A stretch of 64,000 nucleotides of DNA from Poecilobothrus nobilitatus (lineage: Eukaryota; Arthropoda; Insecta; Diptera; Dolichopodidae), in the NCBI GenBank assembly GCA_947095535.1, contig OX352772.1, forward strand, positions 274,174,336 through 274,238,335, in the 5' to 3' direction. Below the pieces are notes generated by a model. That model was not told where the DNA came from, ran no database searches, and worked only from the letters and a program-made list of their open reading frames with translations. This document shows, piece after piece, positions 1-10,250 of this stretch. The position numbers and the translations under genes are program-made. Numbering within the stretch: position 1 is the first letter of the stretch; every line of letters begins with the position of its first letter.

Positions 1-1000
1 CGACAACAGATCATCGAAAAGTCATTGTTTATGATTCTGCATCCTACAGGAAAATTATCCATTTCATCATGTACCAGTTTTTTTAGAGTTTTCACTGCTA
101 AGTATGGTGCACTTTTTGTGCCAAACGTGACTGTCAATAATTTGTAATCTCGAATTGGAAGGGATGGATCTTCCCTCCACAATATTCTCTCAGACTCCGT
201 GTGCACATTTTTTATCCATATTTGACGATACATATTTTCGATGTCGGCCGTGAAAGCAACTCGATTTTCGCCATCTGATCAATATCTATCAATAAACAAC
301 TCATCTTGAATCGTTTGTGCTTTTAACAACATCTCATTTAAGGACTTGCCACTTTTTGTCGCTCTAGAGGCATCGAATTCTACTCGAAGTTTTGTTGTGG
401 AACTCGTCTCTTTAATAACCCCGTGATGAGGCCGGTAGCTGGTTTTATACGACAAGATGTTTGGCCCACTGTTTTGAAAGAGCTCTTCTGGATCAACTAG
501 ACTCATGTGACCCAATGTTTTGTACTCATTGATACTTTTAATATATTCTGTTTTCAACTCTACATTATTTTTAAAACGCTTTTCTAATTGGTATAGCCTT
601 TGTAGCGCTATGTTTCTAGATGGACCAAAAAAGTCACTATGTGTCGTTGTTCCAAATGGTAGCTGAACTTCATAAGTACCATTTGCACGTCGCGTTGTTG
701 TTTCGGTATATATCCTTTCACATTCTTTCTCTTCTTCTGTTTGCAAAATAGTGTTTTGCACTTCTTCCACCTCCCAAAAAGATTTTAGCTGTTTTTCTAG
801 ATTTAAGGATAAATGAAAATTCCTTATGGTCACATTTTGTGGTGCGGATTCATGATTCTTGCCTGACAAAATCCAATCAAATATGGTTTGCTGTGCGATC
901 AGCATACCTGGTTCCCCCTTCATTAAACCTTCTCACCAAATTTGACTGAACACATCAGCACCCAGCACCCATTTTGAAGGATTTAATGCTAAAAATTTTT
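1..1000 (-). pseudogene. BEL/Pao retrotransposon pol fragment (reverse transcriptase N-terminal half)
   Basis: Read on the minus strand from about 1000 towards 1, where it runs off the window. Conserved BEL/Pao pol blocks appear in order: KWVLGADVF, AQQTIFDWILSG, PHHGVIKE, KLRVEFDAS, IQDELF, then TADIENMYRQIW and TVTFGTKSAPYLA. This is the linker ahead of reverse transcriptase plus the first RT blocks; the catalytic YxDD motif would lie outside the window. Two in-frame TGA stops (279-281 and 933-935) break it. The aspartic protease expected between gag and this region is missing, because the frame passes almost directly from a gag zinc knuckle (about 1015) into the KWVLGADVF block. The family assignment is firm; the element is dead. 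Confidence 0.85.
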
Positions 1001-1009
1001 GACATCTTC

Positions 1010-1622
1010 TTATAACATGGTGGCCAATGCAAAACGGTGGTCATTGCACAATGAGCAAATCGAATTTGTTTGTAAATGGAAATTGTTGATTGTTGGTTTA
1101 ACTTTGGTATTACTATTTGTATTTTTGAATTCTGCTTTTATGGGTTCTCTTGAATTTACAGTTTCCAACGCTCTAAATCTGGCTTCTAAAAATTCCTTTG
1201 ACGTCTTAAGGCTGGTAATTGTTTTAGTTTTGCTTATTTCTTGTTCCCATAACTGATGAGTTGCTTGCGGCAATCTTTGGGTGACGATAAACGTGACTAT
1301 TGGATCCCATGTTTCTGTGTTTATATCTATATTATTTAAAGCTTGTAAACATTCAAATGTTGTATCCAACAACCCCTTAATGCCTTGTGCACTCTCATTG
1401 ATGATCGTGTTGTGGTTTAAAAGCCTCTTTAGTTGATTGATGACGAGCACCCATATTATCATATCTCTCCATCAATAATTCCCATGCAGCCGTATAATTC
1501 CTTTCGGTAACATGAAAATGACGAAGTAATTGCTCAGGTTCACCGATTAGCTGTACTTTCAGATATTGAAGTTTTTGTACATCCGATAGAGATTCATTAT
1601 TATGTATCATTGTTGTGAATAG
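1010..1622 (-). pseudogene. BEL/Pao gag, C-terminal part (DUF1759-like plus one zinc knuckle)
   Basis: Starts at MIHNNESLSDVQKLQYLK, the hallmark of the Pao gag (DUF1759) core, and continues through WELLMERYDN, TETWDPIVTFIV, LPQATHQLWE and FLEARFRALE. It ends in a partial knuckle (SICSLCNDH) followed by a stop. A frameshift around 1455-1465 moves the reading frame just after MERYDN. Gag would package element RNA into virus-like particles in the cytoplasm. The N-terminal half of this same gag lies 5.4 kb to the right (6982-7460), because LINE-A1 inserted between them. Confidence 0.85.
1609..1622. repeat. Target-site duplication, left copy (LINE-A1)
   Basis: ATTGTTGTGAATAG directly precedes the 5' end of LINE-A1 and recurs exactly at 6982-6995 after its A-rich tail. 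The first A could belong to the tail, so the duplication is 13-14 bp. It lies in BEL gag coding sequence. Confidence 0.92.
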
Positions 1623-1803
1623 GGTTCAACTTGAACTTTGATAGGAGACGGTCGATTAAATCGTAGTTAAAAGTTAAAATAAAAAATAATTTTTTTTAAA
1701 ATTTAAACCACTATTTAAAATTAATCGAAAATTTACTTTTTTCGTGTAATAAAAACAAGCACAAAAAACACTTCTTAAGTAATAAAACACTAATAGCTGC
1801 ATT

Positions 1804-1835
1804 GATTGCATCCTTTAATAAAAAGGAGTGCAATC
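1804..1835 (+). other. Stem-loop abutting the ORF1 start codon of LINE-A1
   Basis: GATTGCATCCTTT (1804-1816) pairs with 1822-1835 with a single bulged G and a 5-nt loop. The stem ends at the base just before the ATG at 1836. LINE-A2 has a different hairpin near the same place (37201-37218). Confidence 0.6.
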
Positions 1836-3274
1836 ATGATCGTTGAACAAGATCCACCAAACAATAATGTTTTAAAAAGTAATATTAATTTGAAGTTTAA
1901 TGAGCTTGTTAACAAAAAAAGAAATGTCAACACTAAATTAAAAAAAAATGCCATGGCGAAGACAAAATCCAAGAATACAAAGGAAGTCCAATCACTAAAA
2001 AAGCAACTGGCTAAGTTGGCAGAAGATAATGAAAAACTCAGGGCATTAATTGGAGTAAATAATATTGTCGCAGATCAGCCACGTGTTAATCAAAATTACT
2101 ATGATCCGTTAATGGAAGTTACTGAGGAAATTGATAATTCCCAGCTGGATATGAAGATAGAGGAACTGGCTAAAAGAACAAAAGAGAAAAAAATTAGTTC
2201 AGAACACAAAAAAATTACTGAGAAAGCCGCTACAAGCAGCCAAAAAACTGCGTGTGATATCAACCAACATACCAGAAAAAGAATGCCACCCATTAATTTC
2301 GGTAAGACGGATGTAAAATTATTAAAGCAACTTCTTGGAAATGAGCTAAAAATAAAAAATTTCTTGATTAAGCAAGTTAGCGATAATAATAATGTGTTAT
2401 ACACTTACAACATCGATGACTTTAAAAAAACACGTGCTTTGCTGGAAAAATCTGGTGTAAATTATTATACATTTACGCCTAAAGACGATAAAAAGTTATC
2501 ACTCGTGTTGAAGGGACTGAATACTTCATATTCATGCGAAGAAGTTTTAGTAAATCTAAAACAATACGAAAATGATCTTATTAAATTTGAAAAAGTCACA
2601 AGACTTACCACCAAATTTTCAACATCACAAGGTAAAATTTTGCCATTCTTCATTGTCCAGGCTTCGCCACGTAGTTCCATAACCGAAATAATGAAAATTA
2701 AATCCATTGACCACCTGATAATACGCTGGGAACGAATCAATAAACCCAACATCATGCAATGCACACGTTGCCAGCGCATTGGCCATTCAGCATCTAATTG
2801 CAGTATGGAGTATACATGTGCGAAATGCGGTGGAAACCACCTACCTGGAAATTGCGGTATAAAAGCGGAAGATCCAAAAGATAAACTGTTCTGCACACTC
2901 TGCAAAAACTATGGACATCCAGCATCATACAAGAAATGTCCAGAGTATCAATCAAGATTGAAAAAACGTTTTGAAGCAACGGATCTGCAAAGCAAAAAAT
3001 TGACAATAAGCACATGGCCTTCAATATTTATCATCCAAACGTAACATACCCCAGTATAGTAAGTAATAAAAAAAATATTAGTAGTAGTAATAATGTTAGT
3101 GAAAATATAAATATTAATAATAACACTAACAATATCTTAATAGAAATTCGAAATAGCATTCAAGAAATGCAAAAAAAGATTAGCAATGTAGAAAAAAAAA
3201 TTAATACTAACACCGATAGAATAAATACACTTTTTGAATGTATGAATATTGAAACCAACCAACAATATGACTAA
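1836..3274 (+). pseudogene. LINE-A1 ORF1 (nucleic-acid-binding protein with C2HC zinc knuckles)
   Basis: I place the start at ATG 1836 (MIVEQDPPNNN) rather than the upstream in-frame ATG at 1806, which lies inside the hairpin. The N-terminal third is Lys/Glu-rich and probably coiled (1970-2060). A PRE_C2HC-like region follows (YYTFTPKDDKKLSLVLKGL). Three zinc knuckles come next: CTRCQRIGHSASNC, CAKCGGNHLPGNC and CTLCKNYGHPASYKKC. A frameshift between about 2985 and 3044 moves the frame so that the last ~85 residues (Asn-rich, then IEIRNSIQEMQKKI) continue in another frame to the stop at 3272-3274. ORF1 coats the LINE RNA in a ribonucleoprotein. Confidence 0.85.
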
Positions 3275-6200
3275 TTCTAACACATATTATAAATTAATTT
3301 CGATAAATGTGAATTCATTAATTTCCTACAATAAAAAACTCTCTCTCATACACTTTCTTGAAAATAATAAACCAGACATAATTTGTATGTGTGAAACGAA
3401 ACTAAAAACATCTGATCACATATCAATCAATAATTATGAGCTGATTAGAAAAGATCGTACAAATGGAATAGAAGGTGGTGGTGTTGCCATAGGCATAAAA
3501 AAAAATTTAATTTTAAAATAATAAATAATGATATTTTTGAGAATTTTATTTGCATTGAGCCATGTGTTATTCAACTTCAATTACAACAAAGAAAAAAATT
3601 ATTTATAATTTCTATTTACGCTGCGAATAGAAATTCATATAATTTTATAACAGAATTAGGTAAAATTTTTGATTTGTTAAATTTATCAAATCCAAATAAT
3701 TTCTATATACTAACTGGCGATTTGAACGCCAAACATTCATCATGGTTAAACACTGTAAATAATGCTCGAGGTATACAACTACATAACTGGTTACTAAAGG
3801 ATAGTATTTGTTTTAAGTTACAATTGCATATGACTGATGCACCTACACTACCACGGGAAAATTCATATTTAGATCTAGTAATAACAGACACTAGAATTAA
3901 AGTCAATTATTCTCAACCAAATAAAAAACTCACCACAATTCCATATAATAGTGACCACAACGCTATTCATCTCTCTTTTTCTTTAAATAATGAACAGCTT
4001 TCATTAACAGAAGTACCAACACGAGAAAATAATTTTAATTTTAAATATGTTAATTGGTCAAAATTTCAAATTAAATTGAACCAGAATTTTTATAGAGAAT
4101 ATATTACTTATAATAATAATGATGATAATAATAATACAAATAATAATAACAATAATAATAATAGAAACGATATTAATAATAATAATAATAACAATATTAA
4201 TAATAACAACAATAATATTAATAATAATAACTATATTCCAGATGATTGTAATATACCAATTCAAAATATAGATTACCATCTCGAAAAACTAAATAATATA
4301 ATAACAAAAACAATGAAAGAAGTTATTCCAAAATTTATTAATAAAAATAATGTTATGAAATTCTACTCGTCAAACCTTAAAAGATTATTAAAAAAAAAAA
4401 CAGAACTAATGAAAGATATACACAAAATACACAAGCAAAGGCTAAATTTTTCCTATTCTAACATACAACTTCTAAAGAGTCTATTGAACAATATTAATTC
4501 ATTAATAAAACAGCAGATAAAAATTGAAATTAATAAATACTGGGCTAAACGTTTGCAAAATATTACACCTCGTAACAATTCAAACATGTTCCCAGAAATA
4601 AATAAAATTTTTCGGAGAAATAAATACAATCAAATTTCTCAACTACACATAGACCATAACGATGCACCACTTCTATTAAGAAATAATATAGATATTAATA
4701 ACTTAAAAAGAATAAACTCTAACAATTATATAATCAAAGACAATGCCCAAATTCATAATATATTAGGTTCATACATAGAAAAAATACATACAATTAATCC
4801 ACCAATAAATAGTACATTTCATAAAAAAGCTCTCAATAAAGTTCAACAATTTAAAAAACATATCGATTATTTGAGAGCAAACAATTTCACCATATGTAAC
4901 TTTTCTAGCATAAACAAATCCTCAAATCAAAACTCCGAAAATAGTCAATTCACAAACCACGCAGAACTTTTATCGAAGTTTAAAAACTTGAAAAATAAAG
5001 TTTCTTATGGTATTGACAAAATTCCAAACATTATTTTAAAAAATTTAAGTTCATTAATAATTTCTAAATACGTTATTATATTTAATAATGCAATTAATCA
5101 CTCGTATTTCCCCGAATCATGGAAAATATCGAAAATTATTTTGCTAAAAAAACCTGGTAAAGACCCAACTAATCCGAATAATTATAGACCGATTAGTTTA
5201 ATGCCAAACATAAGTAAGGTGTTTGAAACACTCATTAATGATAAATTAACAGAATTTTCAATTACCAAACAAATTATACCAGAAAACCAATTTGGATGCA
5301 TAAACATGGAGCAATGCACGCTATCACAAAATTATCATCAGATATCTGTTGGTTCATAAACAAAAACTTTGGGGTCGGAGCTTGTTTGATAGATATGGAA
5401 AAAGCCTTTAACACGGTTTGGTTAGATGGTCTAATCTTTAAACTTTTAAAATTAAAAGTTCCTAACAACTTAATATCTTTAATAATGAATATGATATATA
5501 ATAATAAGTTTTATATTCAAAATAAAAATAAAAAACATGAAAAAATTTTTTCAATTAACAACGGTTTACTACAAGGTACGGTCAATGCTCCTATACTTTT
5601 TTCAATTTATTTAGCCGATTTATTACATTTGTTAGATCGAGTTAAAGGTAGTAATTACGCATTAGCATTTGCTGATGACATTATCATATACTACGCCGAT
5701 AACACTGTAGATTCTATTAAAGACTCAGTACAATATTTATTTAACATCGTCAGAGATTATTGTCAAGTATGGCTTATGAAAATAAATTATAACAAGTGTG
5801 AAACTATTTTGTTTCGAAATACAGTCGATAAAACAAATGCAAACATAAGGAAAAAATGGAAAGAATTTGAGATAAAACCTCCAGATAACATTGCTTTGAG
5901 CAATAAAAAAGTAGTTAAATACCTAGGAGTCCATTTACATAGAAACCTAAATTATATCGATCAAGTTAAATACAGCATATCAAAAGGTAATAAAGCGTTT
6001 ATGGCGGCTAAAAAACTATTTTACAATAAAAATATTTGCAAAAGAGTTAAAATAATATGTTACCAAACATTAATTAGACTAACGCTTGTATATGGTGCAC
6101 CAATATGGTACAACATTAGCGCAAGCTTAATGGAAACATTACGAAAATTTGAAAGAAAGTGTATAAGAGTGTGTACTAACATAAACAGAAAGCCCGAGTC

Positions 6201-6606
6201 CGACTACAAGTATTTTTACTCTAATAAATACTTGTACAAGGAAGCAAAAATCATAAGAATAGACAATTTTATAATAAAATTGATTAGAAATCATTATGAT
6301 AGAGCACAAAATACTCCGGAAAATGGTTTAATATCTCATATATTTTACCACAATACGGAGTACATCAGAAAGACCTTGCTCACAGGCTTTATAGCCCCTG
6401 AGCATTTCATCTTTTTGGACAAAAATGGCTATATTCAAGACCATAATCATGTCCCTCTATTATATCACTATAATAGACGGGCTACATGCAAAGTCATAGA
6501 ATATAACCCGGGCGAAATTAACGGAGAGAATCTGAAATACGATATGTCTATCCCAGACAAAGATAAATTATTAACAAGAGATTATTGGTGGTTGGAAAAC
6601 TCTTAA
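3267..6606 (+). pseudogene. LINE-A1 ORF2 (endonuclease-reverse transcriptase)
   Basis: The likely start is ATG 3267, whose first 8 bases overlap the ORF1 stop. The endonuclease blocks are visible (SINVNSLI, CETKLK, LTGDLNAKHSSW, YNSDHNAIHL), and so are the RT blocks: NYRPISLMPNISKVFE, DMEKAFNTVWLDG, NNGLLQGTVNAPILF and the catalytic LAFADDIIIYY. The C-terminus ends RDYWWLENS. Frameshifts lie near 3510-3525 (endonuclease) and about 5295 (between ENQFG and HKHG, in RT). An Asn-rich stretch of roughly 40 residues encoded by AAT repeats sits between the two domains and is absent from LINE-A2. It would nick DNA and prime reverse transcription from element RNA. Confidence 0.9.
4111..4231 (+). repeat. 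(AAT)n microsatellite inside LINE-A1 ORF2
   Basis: About 120 bp of imperfect AAT/AAC units read in frame as poly-asparagine with occasional Asp, Ile, Thr and Arg. It lies between endonuclease and RT and keeps the frame open. Confidence 0.9.
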
Positions 6607-6981
6607 GACTAGCTTAAATAAAACAAAAATAAATAAAACCTTAAGTATTGTATACAACTTGTTTTTAATTAGGTTAGGTTATTTAAGTTAGGATAAGTTA
6701 GACTAAGTTTTAGAAAAAAAAACAAAAAGAATTATTATTGGTTTTAATGATCCCTAACTTTTCCAATATTGATAAGAATAGTATTAAGTTTATAATTTAA
6801 GCCAATGCTTAAAATAAAAAAAAATATATTAATTCAAATTAACATAAAAATTAAAATACTAGTTTAAATGTTAATTGTAAGATAAGGAAAACCGTTTTTG
6901 TTAAATTTTTTGTAGGTTAAGATATTTTTAAGACACATAAAGGGAAAAATAAAGTTTAAATAAAAAAAAAAAATAAAAAAA
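6607..6981 (+). other. LINE-A1 3' UTR and A-rich tail
   Basis: Contains GTTAGG/AGGTTA-like words around 6668-6710, the degenerate counterpart of the perfect 9-bp repeat in LINE-A2's 3' UTR. It ends in AATAAA-like signals and an A-rich tail. Confidence 0.75.
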
Positions 6982-6995
6982 ATTGTTGTGAATAG
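6982..6995. repeat. Target-site duplication, right copy (LINE-A1)
   Basis: Exact copy of 1609-1622, directly after the LINE-A1 A-rich tail. Confidence 0.92.
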
Positions 6996-7460
6996 ATCAT
7001 GGAAAGTTGGCCATTTCGTGTAGTCCCCGCCAAATTTTTCAAATGAAATTTTTGGAAGTTGAATTCTGCTATCAATGTATTTTCGATTCTCCTTCGATAT
7101 GTTTGCTATGGTTACTGGAGTTTCGACAGAGGTCGTATCTCTCTTCACCTCCTCTTGGTATTTCTCCAACATGGCATGATAATTGTTGTCAAAAAAACTC
7201 TGTGTCTCCGCATGCACGTCATTCTGAATATATTCATGGTTAATTTTTAGTTCTTCGCTCACACTGAAAAATAGAATGGATCTGTGACCCTCTTCGAAAG
7301 CGTCCCACATAGCCTGGAAATCCTTTAATTTTTTTTCGTAGTTTGGTCTCGTTTTCCTCACTGAGACATCTTTCTTATAGTTGGTTATGAATTTTTCCAT
7401 CAGCATTTTTTGAACCTTTTGTTTGACGATCATTTGCTCTATTCTTTTTGCGTCGGCCAT
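6982..7460 (-). pseudogene. BEL/Pao gag, N-terminal part
   Basis: Begins at ATG 7460 (MADAKRIEQMIVKQK). A charged, probably coiled N-terminus is followed by the BEL core signature RIQLPKISFEKFGGDYTKWPTFHDLF. The frame then runs into the LINE-A1 tail, where it becomes a meaningless hydrophobic extension to 6864. The continuation of this gag is at 1010-1622. The 14-bp duplication shared by the two pieces shows one gene was cut by one insertion. No frameshift is visible in this half. Confidence 0.85.
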
Positions 7461-8159
7461 TTTTTATAATGAATTTGAATATAATAGTGAATATAATAGA
7501 ATATAATAACGTAATAAATATAATGGATTTTAACTTAATAATGTATTTGTATAATGTAATGAATTTAAATTATGATTGATTCTCTTTTTTTTTTTAATAA
7601 TTTTATTGGTAATTTGATATAATATCTTTTAGTTTAATAATTTAATATATTCAAGATGAAAATTTCTAATGTTTAATACAAAAAATTTTTTTTTTCTTTT
7701 AGAACTGAAAATTCAACAACACACTTACCAACCTGACCTGATGCTGCCCTTTGCTGTTCGCGAGACCGTTTGTTATACCGCGCGCGCTTTTTTTGTATTA
7801 TTATATTAAATTATATTATGTTTAAAATCTAGTTTTTATATTATTGCTTATTAATAATTATTATTATATATTATTATTATGTAAGTTTATAAGTTCAGAA
7901 ATAGTTTTAGTTGAAAGTGATTTTTTTATTAATCACACACTCTCTTTGTTTTTTGATCAAAAATTTTTTTCCAATTTTAAACAAAATTTTGATTTATATT
8001 CAAACAAAGATTAATTCTTTTTTAAATCAGCAGCACTTAAAATCATAGGTTTTTTTTTTTATTTAATTTTCAAATTGGTTATTTTTTTTTGTTGTTTTTT
8101 TTATTTTAAAATATTCTGTGATGGAAATTTTGAAATCACCAGTTATCTTTATTTTTTTT
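7461..8159. other. AT-rich non-coding stretch, presumed BEL leader
   Basis: No gene seen. It lies upstream of the BEL gag and should hold its leader and 5' LTR, but I cannot define LTR ends or a primer-binding site. A short GC-rich patch occurs at about 7725-7790. Confidence 0.4.
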
Positions 8160-8790
8160 TACCACTACCACACTCATGGTATAGTCAACGATCTCCTCGC
8201 GCCGACTCCGGTGCCCTCTCACAGCTACAATGGGTGCCACTACTTCCCATGAAACTGAGCGGGCGAACTTAGCCTCCTCAACCCTGCTCATGGCTAGCAG
8301 GCACCGCTTGCCGCTGCTGGCCTTCGCGCAACTCGAAGACGATATACTGATGGTCAATGGCCATATAGTCCTCGATCACATGCCAGTTCCGAACAAAGGG
8401 GCGAGCTGCTCTGATGCAAAAGAGACATCTGGGATGGTTTCCGAATATCCTGGCCGTCCAAAGATGGACACGCGGCCGGTGTTTAAGACAAGTAAACCCG
8501 TCCTGGCGGCCATTTCCAAAACATGGCCACCTCCAGCGTCCGGATCTTCATCCCCCATTCCAAAGCCTTAGCATTGAAATCGCAGACCACCACTAGGCCC
8601 CCAGAAGCACCAAGGATCATGTCTTGCAGATCGTCCACTTTCTCCATCAATTCGCCAATAAATTCGTTGGGGGTGAGGTACACGTAAACGAAAGTTGCCT
8701 CCCTACTCCTAACCCAGACGAATCCGCACCCACGCCCGTGCTCCTTTACCGGAAGTTTTCCTGGGTTCGGGATCCATATCACTCCCCTTC
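8160..8790 (-). pseudogene. R1-clade LINE ORF2 fragment (endonuclease domain)
   Basis: Minus-strand endonuclease remnant read across several frames. Seen are a tyrosine-rich entry with CGFVWVRSREATFV, VYLTPNEFIGEL, the GDFNAKALEWG-type block (here VVVCDFNAKALEWGM), ARTGLLVLNTG, and FGRPGYSETIPDVSFAS. This spacing is typical of R1-clade elements. The start of the endonuclease domain is missing: the end of ORF1 runs almost directly into the middle of EN. The RT domain is absent, and the fragment ends at an A-run (T-run at 8151-8160 on +). At least two frameshifts. Confidence 0.82.
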
Positions 8791-9631
8791 TGCAATGCCG
8801 TCCTGAAGACCTTGCATCGCACCATTTCTGCTGCGTGGGTCAACTCTTCAGCTTTAAAGTCCGCATCGAAACAGAGCACACAGTGCTCCTTTTCGCTGTA
8901 TTCCTTTGCCAGATGACCCTCTCCGCTACACCTCCGACAGAGGCGACTCCTGTGTGGACCATTGCACGTCCGCGCTATATGGCCAAAAGCAAGACACCTG
9001 AAGCAACGCTTCAGGTCGACTCTTCTTTGGACTATGCAGCTAACCCAGCCGATTTGATTTTTTTTTTTTCTATCATTGGTCCCAGGACCAAGCTTTATGA
9101 GAACCCCTCCAGTCTTCGTCTGCAGTATCACCTTGCACCTTGCTTGCTTCCAGTCTCCACCTTTGTCCTGGATTTCGGTCGGGGTCTGCCCTTCAGATCT
9201 CTGCCGCTTATCATCCGCCCGCTCCACTGGTCTAGAAACTAGGCGCTTCGTATTCACCGAGCTGGCCAGTACTTTGGTCGTTGTCTGGGCTTCTGCAACT
9301 TCGGCCTTCACCTTCTTTCAGCTTGATCTGCAATCAAGCTCGGGTATTCCCAATTTTATTTGGTTGGAGATGCTTTTTTGGGTATCCATCGCCTGAACTA
9401 TCTCCATACATCGCTGTACAAAACTTTTTCGTCCGCCCTCATTTTATTCATGAAAGCCCGCCGAGGCGAACTTTCTAAGGCGGGTCTGTCCTCCACATCT
9501 GACTTCAACGTAGTCGTCTCTCCTGGATCAGAGTAAATCTCCATCGGCAGCCGTCTAGGCGTCTGAATTTCCGGTTTCATCACCGTCGACCTTGGTGTCT
9601 TCCCGCTCCTTGTGAATGGGTGCATGCCCAA
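8791..9631 (-). pseudogene. R1-clade LINE ORF1 fragment (gag-like, zinc knuckles)
   Basis: The N-terminal piece begins near 9631 (MGMHPFTRSGK) with ESSPRRAFMNKM. After a frame change it continues through RPVERADDKRQRSEG to the knuckles CFRCLAFGHIARTC and CRRCSGEGHLAKEY (final Cys replaced by Tyr), then CVLCFDA. The three-knuckle arrangement and the following HAAEMVRCKVFRTAL are R1-clade features. It belongs to the same insertion as the EN fragment. GC content is far higher than in neighbouring sequence. Confidence 0.8.
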
Positions 9632-9951
9632 TCCTCATCTCTCCTCTTCTCTCCTCCCACTGACTTATGTATTTTTATTTAGTTGTTCCATTTTTTGGTC
9701 CCACGGGTATCGCGGCAAAGGGAGGTCCACCATAGCATAGGCCGGATACTGTGGTAAGGTCAAAATACTTCTTGAGGTGACCTGGAATCAGGTCCGTTTG
9801 CGATAGCTAAGTATTATATCCCCTTGCTACCAACTAGTCCACTGAGCACGGGTCGCATGACACCACTGGATTAGGGGGTTGGATTTTATTCGCCTTTTAC
9901 GACAAGCATATCTTACTGCGGAAATATTCTATACCCCTTTTCCGCGGGGAG
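9632..9951 (-). other. Probable 5' UTR of the R1-clade element
   Basis: GC-rich, non-coding and continuous with ORF1. It contains GCCTTTTACGACAAGCATA and a CCCC..GGGG pair near 9935-9950 that could fold. I infer leader sequence from position and composition. Confidence 0.5.
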
Positions 9952-10044
9952 AAATAATAATTATAATAACAATAATAATAATACTAATAATAATAAAAAT
10001 AATAATAATAATGATAAAAATTATAATAATAATAATAACAATAA

Positions 10045-10089
<45 letters not shown>

Positions 10090-10250
10090 TAATAATAATA
10101 ATAGTAATAATAATAATAATAAAAATAATATTATTAATTATTAAATATTATAATATTATTAATTATATAATAATAAGAATAAGAACAAGAATAAAAATAA
10201 AAATAAGAATAAGCATAAGAATAAGAATAATAATAATTAAAATAGCAGAA
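9952..10250 (+). repeat. (AAT)n / AT-rich array in front of LINE-B1 ORF2
   Basis: Long imperfect AAT array grading into AAGAAT-like units. A poly-Ile reading frame crosses it but is not a gene. LINE-B2 carries the same kind of array in the same place, so it is probably part of the element. Confidence 0.9.

Larger units (their letters stand above)
1623..6981 (+). mobile_element. LINE-A1: Jockey-superfamily non-LTR retrotransposon, full length but mutated
   Basis: A 5.36-kb non-LTR retrotransposon with a 180-bp 5' UTR, ORF1 (zinc knuckles), ORF2 (apurinic-type endonuclease plus reverse transcriptase), a 375-bp 3' UTR and an A-rich tail (6961-6981). Both ends are fixed by a 14-bp target-site duplication. 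It interrupts the gag of a BEL/Pao element on the other strand. It is closely related to LINE-A2 (32111-37395) and to the truncated LINE-A3 (28840-30355). ORF1 has one frameshift and ORF2 at least two, so this copy is inactive. The triple C2HC layout of ORF1 points to the Jockey group; the exact clade is not settled. Confidence 0.93.

Noticed and set aside
6668..6710. Telomeric (TTAGG)n repeat
   Set aside because: Only two adjacent units, inside the 3' UTR of a LINE.
8230..9478. Plus-strand open frames in the GC-rich block
   Set aside because: Antisense shadows of the R1-clade ORF1/ORF2, which show clear zinc-knuckle and endonuclease motifs on the minus strand.
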